Shown here in pieces: positions 53,981-62,155 of a stretch of 64,000 nt of DNA. The stretch lies in NCBI GenBank assembly GCA_021796835.1, contig JAKABO010000012.1, forward strand, positions 1 to 64,000. Reading direction: 5' to 3'. Each line of letters begins with the position of its first letter. The stretch's first letter is position 1. The DNA is from Pseudomonadota bacterium. GTDB lineage: Bacteria > Pseudomonadota > Gammaproteobacteria > Burkholderiales > Ferrovaceae. A program made the position numbers and the translations under genes. Below the pieces are notes generated by a model. It ran no database searches and was not told the DNA's origin. It saw only the letters and a program-made list of their open reading frames with translations.

Positions 53981-55026
53981 TCGGTATAGCCGATGCGTGG
54001 ATCGGGACGACCGTAACCATAAAAACTCTCTGCCTCGAAGGGGGCAAAGGGGTGCCCCTCTGCAATCCGCCGGGGCAAATCCGGCGTGGAGATGAAATAT
54101 TTTCCGAAGGCCACGGCATCAGCCTTGCCCTCTGCCACCTCCGCCTCGGCACTGGCTGCCGTAAAGCCTTCATTGGCGATGAGGACTCCACCGAAACGAC
54201 GTTTGAGTTCCGGGCTGAGACGATCCGTTCCCAGGGACTCGCGGGTACAAAGGAAGGCCAGGTGTCGTTTCCCCAACTGTTCGGCGACATAGCCGAAGGT
54301 GTGCAGGGGATCGCTGTCTCCCATATCGTTGGCATCCCCGCGTGGGGCGAGATGGACTCCCACTCTCCCTGCGCCCCACACTGATACTACCGCATCGGTG
54401 ACTTCAAGCAGGAGGCGAGCCCGGTTTTCCACCGGTCCTCCATAGTCGTCTGTCCGCTGGTTGGTGCTGTCCTGCAGGAACTGGTCGAGGAGGTAGCCAT
54501 TGGCCCCATGAATTTCCACGCCATCAAAACCGGCTCGTTGGGCATTGAGTGCTCCCTGTCGATAGGTTTCCACCACGGTGGGCAATTCGGATCGCTCCAG
54601 AGCGCGAGGTGTAACGAAGGGACGGTGCGGGCGCAACAAATTGACGTGCCCGGCAGGGGTCACGGGGCTGGGAGCCACGGGCAACGCCCCCTCCAGGTAA
54701 TAAGGATCGGAAATTCGTCCCACATGCCAAAGTTGCAGGAGAATGCGTCCCCCTGCAGCGTGAACGGCTTCCGTGATCCGACGCCAGCCGACGATCTGTT
54801 CTTCGGACCAGATTCCGGGTGTGTCGGGATATCCGACGCCCTGAGGAGAAACTGCGGTGGCTTCGCTCAGGATCATTCCAGCACTGGCCCGCTGGGTATA
54901 GTATTCGGCCATCAATGCATTAGGCACCCGGCCGGCGCTGGCACGGCAACGTGTCAGGGGGGCCATGACGATCCGGTTGGGCAACGAAAGATCACCCATG
55001 ACAAGGGGGGATAACAAAGTGGTCAT
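53962..55026 (-). CDS. nemA: Old Yellow Enzyme-type ene reductase (NemA-like)
   Basis: A 354-residue FMN-dependent flavoprotein that reduces activated C=C bonds, and N-ethylmaleimide or nitroesters, with NAD(P)H. Motifs: NRIVMAPLTRCRA (~17-29), ILLQLWHVGRISDP (~95-108), GFDGVEIHGANGYLLDQFLQDSTNQRTDDYGG with substrate-binding His and Asn (~168-199), and YTQRASAGMILSEATAVS. It is a full-length member of the OYE family. An imperfect palindrome lies just upstream of the start (55044-55061), suggesting repressor control of electrophile-stress response. Confidence 0.94.
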   Translation of the reverse strand: MTTLLSPLVMGDLSLPNRIVMAPLTRCRASAGRVPNALMAEYYTQRASAGMILSEATAVSPQGVGYPDTPGIWSEEQIVGWRRITEAVHAAGGRILLQLWHVGRISDPYYLEGALPVAPSPVTPAGHVNLLRPHRPFVTPRALERSELPTVVETYRQGALNAQRAGFDGVEIHGANGYLLDQFLQDSTNQRTDDYGGPVENRARLLLEVTDAVVSVWGAGRVGVHLAPRGDANDMGDSDPLHTFGYVAEQLGKRHLAFLCTRESLGTDRLSPELKRRFGGVLIANEGFTAASAEAEVAEGKADAVAFGKYFISTPDLPRRIAEGHPFAPFEAESFYGYGRPDPRIGYTDYPTLT

Positions 55027-55043
55027 TGAAAAAACTCCTGAAT

Positions 55044-55061
55044 TAGTACGAAGACGAACTA
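55044..55061. promoter_or_regulatory. Imperfect palindrome upstream of nemA, possible operator
   Basis: TAGTACGAAGACGAACTA reads as two inverted half-sites TAGT-x-CG / CG-x-ACTA around a central AAGA, 18 bases before the nemA start on the minus strand. Similar operators precede ene-reductase genes under TetR-, MarR- or HxlR-type repressors; no such repressor gene is in the window. Confidence 0.4.
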
Positions 55062-55159
55062 TTTTGACACGGTTTCATGCAGAAGAAAAGCCCGAGGTTA
55101 TTGTGGTTGTTTCGAGACAGTGAGGAAAAAGAAGAGTAGAATCCCTGCACTCAACAGTT

Positions 55160-55240
<81 letters not shown>

Positions 55241-55447
55241 AGACAGGGTTCGGCGCCGTGTTTTTGTGGTCATTGAATGAATCCGGGAACTACTTTTCGT
55301 TGTTCTGGTCCTTGCACCAGGAGCGTGGTGCGGGTGGACGCGCTTGAAGAGTTTTCACGCCCAAACCCGATGATGCCTTCCGCCGGGAATCCCTGCGGTT
55401 CGAGTGGGTTTGGTTTCGACCGGTTTCATGAAGAGATGAGGATCCCC

Positions 55448-57493
55448 ATGCGCGTGTTGATGGAACCTGCCGCCCCACCTTCCCATCTGCTCAAGAATTC
55501 GATCGACATCTTTCCGTGGGATGATAATTTCAAGACCGGTTTGCCTCAGATCGATGACCAACACCGTGTTCTGGTCTCTCTTCTCAATAAATTGGCCAGT
55601 CATGTGGCCTTTCGGTCTGGGACGCTTTCCCTGGAGGAAGTGTTCGATGCGTTGACCGATTATACGATCTATCACTTCAAAAGCGAGGAGGCGATCTGGG
55701 CCGACGTTTTTGCGGATGATCACTCGATGGCAGAACACTTGGCGGTCCACGAGCATTTCATACAGACCCTGAATACACTCAAGGTGGCCCGGAAGAAAGC
55801 CCCTTTCGACCAGGTGGCCCATGATGCCCTGGAATTTCTGACCCGCTGGCTCGCTTCTCATATCCTCGAAAAAGACCGCTTCATGGCCTATACCGTCCTG
55901 GCCATGCAGGGAGGTTTGCCCCTGGAAGAGGCCAAGGCGCGGGCTCATCGTCAGATGGAAGGCGTCACACGAAACCTGATCGACATCATCCTGTCGCTGT
56001 ACTCCGTACTTTCCTCCAATACCCTGCATTTGATGCGAAAACTGGATGAGCATCAAAAAATGGAAGAAGCCTATCGGGAGCAAAGACGACGCATGGAGCA
56101 TCTGGCGCGCTTCGATGCCTTGACCGGGTTGCCCAATCGCGTCCTATTGACCGAAAAAGTCCAGGAAATCATGGATCAGGCTGAGCCACATTTTCTGGCC
56201 ATCGTCTATCTGGGACTGGATGGCTTCAAAGTCATCAATGATACCTACGGTCATGAAATGGGCGACCGCGTCCTGATCATCATGGCGGAAAGAATCCAGG
56301 GCATCGTAAGAGGCCGGGACATTGTGTCCCGTCCGGGCGGCGATGAATTCATCGTGGTGCTTCGTGATATTCACGAACTGGATGCCTGTATCCCGTGGTT
56401 GGCGAGTTTGTTGGCAGCCTCGAGAAAGACCATCCCCATCGACGCGGGTCGTACCCTGAAGTTGTCTGCCAGCCTGGGGGTGAGTTTTTATCCTCAAAAT
56501 GAGGAAATCACCCCGGATCAACTGTTTCGTCAGGCCGATCAGGCCCTGTATCAGGCCAAACAGGCGGGCAAAAATTGTTATCACGTTTTCGATATGGCCC
56601 ATGATCATGAGGTTCGGGGCCGTCTTGAAAATCTGGAACATATCCGGCGGGGCCTGGAACGTCGGGAGTTTGTCCTTCATTATCAACCCAAGGTCAATCT
56701 TCGGACCGGTGCCATCCTTGGGTTGGAGGCATTGATTCGTTGGCAACATCCCCACAGGGGACTGTTGTTGCCCAACCAGTTTCTGCCCCTGATCGAGAAT
56801 CATCCCCTGGCCCTATCCCTGGGAGACTGGGTACTGGATACGGCGCTGAATCAGATCGAGGACTGGATGACCCAGGGATTGCCCCTTGCCGTCAGCGTGA
56901 ACGTGTGTGGCCAGCAACTTCAGACTCCGGGATTTACCCAACAACTACGCGACACATTGGCGCAACGTCGAAAGGACGTGGCCCGATATCTGGAACTGGA
57001 GGTACTGGAAACCAGCGCGCTGGAGGATATTTCTCAGGTGACCAAGGTCATCCACGACTGCATACGTCTGGGGATCCAATTTTCGATCGATGATTTTGGA
57101 ACCGGCTATTCTTCGCTCGCCTATCTCAAACGCCTGCCGGTACATACCCTGAAAATCGATCAGAGTTTCGTACGCGGCATGCTGGAGGACCCGGAAGATC
57201 TGGCGATTTTGGTGGGCGTGCTGGGTCTGGCCGAAGCTTTTCAGAGGAAGGTCATTGCGGAGGGGGTGGAAACGCTGGACCACGGAGAGATGTTGCTGGA
57301 TTTGGGGTGCGAGGGCGCACAGGGGTATGCCATTGCACGTCCCATGCCCGTCGACAAGATTGTCCGTTGGGTTGCCACCTGGCAGGTTCCGAACTCCTGG
57401 GCATTTCGCCCCGTGCGCCGTAAGGGCGACCTGTCGTCCTTCATGCATGAGGCGAGTCAACGAGCTTCGAAAAAGACAAAATCAAAAAGGTAG
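55448..57493 (+). CDS. Bacteriohemerythrin-GGDEF-EAL cyclic-di-GMP enzyme
   Basis: A 681-residue three-domain protein. The hemerythrin domain (~20-145) holds the full di-iron ligand set: H39 in IDDQHR, H76 and E80 in YHFKSEE, H97 and H101 in HLAVH, H138 and D143 in SHILEKD, so it should bind O2 or NO. The GGDEF domain has GGDEF at 297-301 and an RxxD inhibitory site five residues before it (RGRDIVSRP). The EAL domain has E427-A-L in GLEALIRW plus EVLETSA, DDFGTGYSS, KIDQSFV and AEGVET. Both catalytic halves look active. ATG 55448 is preceded by GAGGA; upstream ATGs lie in poor sequence. A methyltransferase gene follows after ten bases. Confidence 0.9.
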   Translation: MRVLMEPAAPPSHLLKNSIDIFPWDDNFKTGLPQIDDQHRVLVSLLNKLASHVAFRSGTLSLEEVFDALTDYTIYHFKSEEAIWADVFADDHSMAEHLAVHEHFIQTLNTLKVARKKAPFDQVAHDALEFLTRWLASHILEKDRFMAYTVLAMQGGLPLEEAKARAHRQMEGVTRNLIDIILSLYSVLSSNTLHLMRKLDEHQKMEEAYREQRRRMEHLARFDALTGLPNRVLLTEKVQEIMDQAEPHFLAIVYLGLDGFKVINDTYGHEMGDRVLIIMAERIQGIVRGRDIVSRPGGDEFIVVLRDIHELDACIPWLASLLAASRKTIPIDAGRTLKLSASLGVSFYPQNEEITPDQLFRQADQALYQAKQAGKNCYHVFDMAHDHEVRGRLENLEHIRRGLERREFVLHYQPKVNLRTGAILGLEALIRWQHPHRGLLLPNQFLPLIENHPLALSLGDWVLDTALNQIEDWMTQGLPLAVSVNVCGQQLQTPGFTQQLRDTLAQRRKDVARYLELEVLETSALEDISQVTKVIHDCIRLGIQFSIDDFGTGYSSLAYLKRLPVHTLKIDQSFVRGMLEDPEDLAILVGVLGLAEAFQRKVIAEGVETLDHGEMLLDLGCEGAQGYAIARPMPVDKIVRWVATWQVPNSWAFRPVRRKGDLSSFMHEASQRASKKTKSKR

Positions 57494-57503
57494 GGGCAAG
57501 CGC

Positions 57504-58382
57504 ATGAGTTTGGATTCGCTGAAAGCACTGGAGGGCAGTCTGGACCACGGGCTCCCTTTCACCAACCAGGAAAGCCGGAGTCCCCACATCGCCCCCCTCT
57601 GCGAGCCAACTCTCGAGGTCAGGGCGATACCGAAGGCCAGCATCGCACAGCAGGACGTTCTGCTGTTTTTGAGAACGTTGCCGGCAGAAAGCGTCGACTT
57701 GATCGTGACCGACCCGGCTTATAGCGGGATGAACCAGCATTTGTTGTTGGGGAAAGGGCGGATTGTCGGTAACTATCAGGAAAAGGAGGGAAACAGGTGG
57801 TTCGAAGAATTTCATGACACCCCGGAAAACTATGGTCAGTTTTTATCCGAGTGCCAGCGGGTACTGAAAAACGACCGGCATCTGTTTCTGATGTTCGATT
57901 CATTTTCCATGCTGTCCCTCGGGGCCCTGGTCAGGGATTTCTTCAATGTCAAGAACATCATCACCTGGGATAAAGTGAACATCGGGATGGGGCATTATTT
58001 CCGCAGACAAACCGAGTTCATCCTGTTTGCTTCCAAGGGAAAGCGTCCGGTCACAAGGCGGGATATTCCCGATATCTGGAAAATCAAAAGACTTCACCGG
58101 GCATCCTATCCAACGCAAAAGCCGGTAGAACTTTTTGAAGCCATGATTGCTTCAAGTAAAGCAGAAGGTGATACCGATTTTGTGGTGTGCGACCCCTTTG
58201 TCGGGTCCGGGAGTGCTGCCATCGCAGCCTTGAGACAAGGATCTCGTTTCGTGGGGTGCGACACCTCCGAGAAAGCGGTTTCACTGTCGCGCAAACGGGT
58301 TAAAGCCTTCCTGAAGACGGGTATCGACATCGAACAGGAAAAGCCGGCATTCGATGAGGCCATCCAGAAAAAGTTTTGGTGA
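57504..58382 (+). CDS. Orphan DNA methyltransferase, beta-class amino-MTase
   Basis: A 292-residue SAM-dependent DNA methyltransferase. The catalytic motif IV is DPAY at 70-73 (LIVTDPAYSGMNQ), and the SAM motif I is DPFVGSGSAAIAAL (230-243), so the order IV before I defines the beta class. The likely recognition region lies between, with TQKPVELFEAMI (motif X) at ~207. It should methylate adenine-N6 or cytosine-N4 in a short DNA site. No restriction endonuclease is adjacent. The gene starts ten bases after the c-di-GMP enzyme, so they may be one transcript. ATG 57504 has an AGGGGC site upstream. Confidence 0.85.
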   Translation: MSLDSLKALEGSLDHGLPFTNQESRSPHIAPLCEPTLEVRAIPKASIAQQDVLLFLRTLPAESVDLIVTDPAYSGMNQHLLLGKGRIVGNYQEKEGNRWFEEFHDTPENYGQFLSECQRVLKNDRHLFLMFDSFSMLSLGALVRDFFNVKNIITWDKVNIGMGHYFRRQTEFILFASKGKRPVTRRDIPDIWKIKRLHRASYPTQKPVELFEAMIASSKAEGDTDFVVCDPFVGSGSAAIAALRQGSRFVGCDTSEKAVSLSRKRVKAFLKTGIDIEQEKPAFDEAIQKKFW

Positions 58383-58406
58383 CCGATGCAGAACAGCCCA
58401 TCCGGG

Positions 58407-59642
58407 TCAAACCTGCTGCGGCGAAATGGCCACCTCCCAGCATACCTGTAACTGGCGGTCGACAGAGTTCACCACGTCCCGATCCAGTTTCCCGTCATCG
58501 ACTTGCTCATTCAATATGTTCATGATCTCGTCTGGAGGGAGAGGATCACGATAAGGTCGCTTCTGTGCCAGTGCCTGGAATACATCGGCGACCGCGATGA
58601 TGCGTGCCTCCAGGGAAAGGGTACTCCAGTCCAGGCGATAGGGGTAGCCCGAACCATCCATGCGTTCGTGGTGTTGCGACGCCCACTCGCTGATTCTTTC
58701 CAGTCCCTTGATATTCTTTAGGATGTTGTAGGTGTCAAAACTATGTCTCTTGACTTGGGCACGCTCTTCCGGGGTGAGTTTGCCCGGCTTTTCCAGTAAC
58801 GCATCCGGCAATCTCAGTTTGCCAATGTCATGCAGCAATCCGGCCAATTCGAGCATTTCGCAGCGTTCTGGCGGTAGATTCCACAGACTGCCGATAAATT
58901 TTGCCAACCTGGCCACACCATCGGAATGCGCCTTGGTGAAGGGACTCTTGGCATCAACGACATGGGAGAAGATAAGCATGATGCTGCGGAGATCCTGAAA
59001 ATCAATTTTCTGGACGGGTGTTTCGGATAACCAGATACTCGAATAGCCGTCCACATGTTCGTTCTCCAGAGAAAACCAGAAAGCCTCGGATCGGGAAATG
59101 GACAGGAAGGCTTCAACCAACTCGTCACAAAAAAAGTCGCCCCGTTTCCCCTGGATTTTCTTCCGGATTTCGTCCTTGAAAAGCAAAAGATTGGCGTTGT
59201 CGATCCGGGAAGAGAGAGACAACATGTCCACTCGATCCGCCAGATAAATGCAGTTGGCGATCCACTTGGTTTCCATGGGCAGGGCCAGGTCTTTCAACTC
59301 GGACCAATGGGTATGATGATGACGCACCATCGGGGCAAGTTTCTCCAGCAGGGGGCTGGACTGTAATAGGGAGGCGCCAATCCTGCAGTGTTCGATTTCC
59401 TCTTCCCACTCGAACTGGGCAAGCCGGGAGTGAACGACCGTTTTCGCTACCCCGATATCGTGCAGGATAGCGGCCTCGAACAAATCATCCATGCATTGTC
59501 CCGACCAGTGGAGGTATTTGCCACACTCTGAGGCGATGAATGCAACACGTTTCCCGTGCCGGATATGGGTGATACCGACCAGATCTAGCGCATTGGACAG
59601 GGAATAGAGGGTTTCATGCAGATTAATGTCGAACGTTGACAT
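58407..59642 (-). CDS. Tandem HD-domain protein with a C-terminal HD-GYP phosphodiesterase
   Basis: A 411-residue protein with two HD modules. The first (~25-190) contains HIRHGKRV, AAILHDIG (H61-D62) and APMVRHHHTHW, a degenerate HD without GYP. The second (~232-390) is a canonical HD-GYP: GLLHDIGKL (H271), the helix KLTPEERAQVKRH and HHERMDGSGYP at 324-334. HD-GYP enzymes hydrolyse c-di-GMP to pGpG or GMP. The start ATG 59642 follows GGGAG; a longer frame adds 34 residues. It converges on the methyltransferase gene with 24 bases between, so two c-di-GMP genes flank the DNA methyltransferase. No sensory or membrane domain is visible. Confidence 0.88.
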   Translation of the reverse strand: MSTFDINLHETLYSLSNALDLVGITHIRHGKRVAFIASECGKYLHWSGQCMDDLFEAAILHDIGVAKTVVHSRLAQFEWEEEIEHCRIGASLLQSSPLLEKLAPMVRHHHTHWSELKDLALPMETKWIANCIYLADRVDMLSLSSRIDNANLLLFKDEIRKKIQGKRGDFFCDELVEAFLSISRSEAFWFSLENEHVDGYSSIWLSETPVQKIDFQDLRSIMLIFSHVVDAKSPFTKAHSDGVARLAKFIGSLWNLPPERCEMLELAGLLHDIGKLRLPDALLEKPGKLTPEERAQVKRHSFDTYNILKNIKGLERISEWASQHHERMDGSGYPYRLDWSTLSLEARIIAVADVFQALAQKRPYRDPLPPDEIMNILNEQVDDGKLDRDVVNSVDRQLQVCWEVAISPQQV

Positions 59643-60039
59643 TTGACTCCCGTTTCCGAAGAGGATGAAGATCCGGACGATTCTACCACCGCCCATTTCT
59701 TTCTCAATACTGTAATTTGCAATACCAGGACGGAAAAGTGTCATTGGAATTATTGGATTCGGCAGAGCAGCCTCTCCGTCGTCTTCGACGGAAATCTCCT
59801 GGCGTGACGATTAGGGCGTACCCATTTTGTGCGGATTCTCTTTTCAACGCCGTGATGCTTCAGGAGTGAATTATCTATCCATATGAAATATATCGAATAA
59901 CTAACAATGTATCTTGATTTTTTCGTACCCAGAAATTGGTAGAACCGCACGATTTCAGTGCCAAACCCCAACTGGCGGGCGCCCGGTTATGCATGGCATG
60001 ATGCATCACAATGTCCCACTCATGAAAAGGGGGTCTCAA
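59643..60039. promoter_or_regulatory. Divergent control region of the HD-GYP gene and the nirK operon
   Basis: This 397-base stretch has no gene. A perfect 6-bp hairpin (CCGTCG-TCTT-CGACGG) is at 59776-59791. From 59866 to 59930 the DNA is AT-rich and may hold the nirK operon promoter. An ATGTATCTT-like half-site lies at 59908-59916. A 6-bp repeated ATGCAT separated by six bases is at 59989-60006, described separately. No -35/-10 pair of good spacing was evident. Confidence 0.4.
59989..60006. promoter_or_regulatory. ATGCAT-N6-ATGCAT repeat, possible NsrR-like operator
   Basis: Two perfect ATGCAT half-sites (59989-59994 and 60001-60006) lie 34 bases before the first ATG of the nirK operon. 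NsrR, the NO-sensing repressor of the Nitrosomonas nirK operon, binds ATGCAT-type half-sites, but its consensus has five bases between them, not six. The match is therefore suggestive only. Confidence 0.3.
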
Positions 60040-61092
60040 ATGCGTCAAACTTTTTGCTCGGTCCTTGGCTCGATAATGGCCATCGGGATGTGTCTCATGT
60101 TGCCCTCTCCGGGATACGCGGAGCAACGCGATTTCAGCATGACCATCGAGGAGGTTTCCATCAATGTGGCCCCCACGTTGACCGCCAAGGTGTTCGCCTT
60201 CAATGGCCAGGTGCCCGGCCCATTGATTCATGTGCGAGAGGGGGATGACGTGACGATTCACGTGACCAATAACACGACGCTCCCCCATACGATCCATTGG
60301 CACGGGGTCAATCAGATAGGGTCATGGAAGAGTGACGGCGTGCCGGGAATCACGCAAAAACCCATAGAGCCCGGAGATACCTTTACCTATCACTGGATCG
60401 CGGACCGTCCGGGGACGCTGTGGTATCACTGTCATGTGAATGTCTGGGAGCATGTGGCAATTCGCGGCATGTGGGGACCGCTGATCGTCGATCCAAAAAA
60501 TCCAACCCCCTTGGAAAAAAAGGTCACCCGCCAGGTCATCATGATGATGAGTACCTGGGAGTCCGCCTATGCCGATCGCTACGGAAAAGGGGGCAATCCG
60601 ACCGATGTGACAGACTATTTTTCCGTCAACGGTCGTTCTTTCCCGCTCACTCAACCCATCCGCGTCAAGGAGGGAGATGTATTGCGGATTCGCATGATCG
60701 GTGCTGGAGACGAAATTCACGAAATGCATTTGCATGGTCATGACCAACTCATTACCCATAAGGATGGTTATGCACAAAACAATCCCAGTTTTGTCGATAC
60801 GGTTCCCGTGGGACCGGGGGAACGTTATGACGCCATCGTAAAGATGAATAACCCCGGACGGTTCATATTTCATGACCATGTGGACAGCCACATCAACATG
60901 GGGGGCATGGTCGGTGGGCCGATCACGGTCATCGAATATGAGGGGATCCCGATGGAAGACTGGTATGTCTGGAAGGATCACGCCTATGACCCCGATTTTT
61001 ACTACACCGAATCACTCGCCAAGGGATACGGTTTGTTCAACAATCCAAACCTCATGGGAACCGCGGTGGAACAAACTCGGAGAAGCCGATGA
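60040..61092 (+). CDS. ncgA: Two-domain multicopper oxidase (NcgA-like), type 1 Cu in domain 1
   Basis: A 350-residue periplasmic multicopper oxidase. Signal peptide ~1-27 (ends GYAEQR). Domain 1 has HTIHWHGV (H83, H86 and H88) and WYHCHVNVWEHVAIRGM with Cys131, H138 and M144 as type 1 ligands. Domain 2 has HEMHLHGHDQ (HxxHxH) and FHDHVDSHINM, where the Cys is replaced by Asp, so no second type 1 site. This is the two-domain arrangement with the blue copper only in domain 1. It leads cytochromes c and NirK, as in the ncgABC-nirK cluster of Nitrosomonas. Likely role: electron transfer or tolerance in nitrite/NO metabolism. Its stop overlaps the next start. Confidence 0.88.
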   Translation: MRQTFCSVLGSIMAIGMCLMLPSPGYAEQRDFSMTIEEVSINVAPTLTAKVFAFNGQVPGPLIHVREGDDVTIHVTNNTTLPHTIHWHGVNQIGSWKSDGVPGITQKPIEPGDTFTYHWIADRPGTLWYHCHVNVWEHVAIRGMWGPLIVDPKNPTPLEKKVTRQVIMMMSTWESAYADRYGKGGNPTDVTDYFSVNGRSFPLTQPIRVKEGDVLRIRMIGAGDEIHEMHLHGHDQLITHKDGYAQNNPSFVDTVPVGPGERYDAIVKMNNPGRFIFHDHVDSHINMGGMVGGPITVIEYEGIPMEDWYVWKDHAYDPDFYYTESLAKGYGLFNNPNLMGTAVEQTRRSR

Positions 61093-61793
61093 AAATGATT
61101 TCCCACACCCTGTTGGCCGGTATTTCATTCCTGCTGATGACGAATCAGGCGTTGGCTGCGGATGGACAGGCCATCCTGGAAAAACAGTGTGCAACCTGCC
61201 ACAACCTGAATGGCCCGGCGCCTCAAACCGTTCAGGAGATTTGGAACCGTCAGGGCCCCGATCTTTTTTATGCGGGTAACAAGTATCTGCAACCCTGGTT
61301 GGTGGAATGGCTGCAAAAGCCTTACAGAATCCGTCCCGCCGGGGAGTTTTATGGCCTGCACATCCGTTCGACTCCCAAGGGAGACGAAATTGATACGTCG
61401 ACGTTGCAACCCCATGTGGCGCTGTCCCGCGAAGATGCCGTGGCGGTGGCCGATAACTTGATGCAACGGCATCCCCATGATGACCTGATCGCCCGCGAGA
61501 CGATTACACCGTTCAACTTGTCCAAGCAAATGGGTGAAATGGCCTTCGACAAATTCCTGGGGTGCATGGCGTGTCACTTGATCGAGCCAGATTATGGTGG
61601 ACTGTCTGGTCCGGAACTCTATACGGCAGGACGTCGGTTGCAGGCCAAATACATGGCGAGTTATATCCGCAGCCCTCAGGCCTGGGACCCAAAGTCCTGG
61701 ATGCCGAATAAACATGTCTCAGACCCGAATATCCAGAAACTGGTGCAGTACTTGGAGAATCTGTCTGCGGAGAAAAGCGATGGGAAAAAATAA
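61089..61793 (+). CDS. ncgB: Diheme cytochrome c (NcgB-like)
   Basis: A 234-residue exported cytochrome c. Signal peptide ends near ALA (residues 21-23). Two heme motifs are CATCH (C34-H38) and CMACH (C159-H163); Met ligands may be in the M-containing segments DPKSWMPNK near the C-terminus and around GEFYGLH. The heme-binding halves are separated by a long linker (~40-155), larger than in simple diheme cytochromes. It overlaps the multicopper oxidase stop (ATGA) and its end overlaps the next cytochrome by 14 bases. It probably carries electrons to or from NirK in the periplasm. The symbol follows operon position and is approximate. Confidence 0.82.
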   Translation: MKMISHTLLAGISFLLMTNQALAADGQAILEKQCATCHNLNGPAPQTVQEIWNRQGPDLFYAGNKYLQPWLVEWLQKPYRIRPAGEFYGLHIRSTPKGDEIDTSTLQPHVALSREDAVAVADNLMQRHPHDDLIARETITPFNLSKQMGEMAFDKFLGCMACHLIEPDYGGLSGPELYTAGRRLQAKYMASYIRSPQAWDPKSWMPNKHVSDPNIQKLVQYLENLSAEKSDGKK

Positions 61794-62139
61794 CCGATGG
61801 GTGGGATGGATGATTCTGGCAGCGATGACCAATCTGGTTCAGGCGCGGGAATTGGCGGTCAACAACTACAAGACTTATTGCATCCAGTGTCATGGTTCTC
61901 AGGGCAATGGCCAGGGGATCAACGTGCGTGACATGTCCGTTCAACCCCGTGACCATACGGATGCCAAGGCCATGTCGGCGCGTTCGGACGATGCGTTGTT
62001 CAAGGTGATCAAGGAGGGTGGCGCCTCCATTGACAAATCCGTGCTCATGCCGCCATGGGATGGGGTGTTGAGCGATGAAGAGATCCGCGACATGGTGCAG
62101 CATTTACGCACCCTTTGCAGATGTAAGTATGGTACCTAA
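61780..62139 (+). CDS. ncgC: Monoheme cytochrome c (NcgC-like)
   Basis: A 119-residue class I cytochrome c. A short hydrophobic signal (residues ~7-22, ending QA) precedes the heme motif CIQCH (C34-H38) in YCIQCHGSQGNG; the likely Met ligand is in VLMPPWDGVLSDEEI, and the C-terminal DEEIRDMVQHLRTL helix is typical. GGAG precedes ATG 61780, which lies 14 bases inside the preceding gene. As the last cytochrome before nirK it may be the direct electron donor of nitrite reductase. The symbol is by operon position. Confidence 0.82.
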   Translation: MGKNNRWVGWMILAAMTNLVQARELAVNNYKTYCIQCHGSQGNGQGINVRDMSVQPRDHTDAKAMSARSDDALFKVIKEGGASIDKSVLMPPWDGVLSDEEIRDMVQHLRTLCRCKYGT

Positions 62140-62155
62140 TAAACAGGAGAGGACG

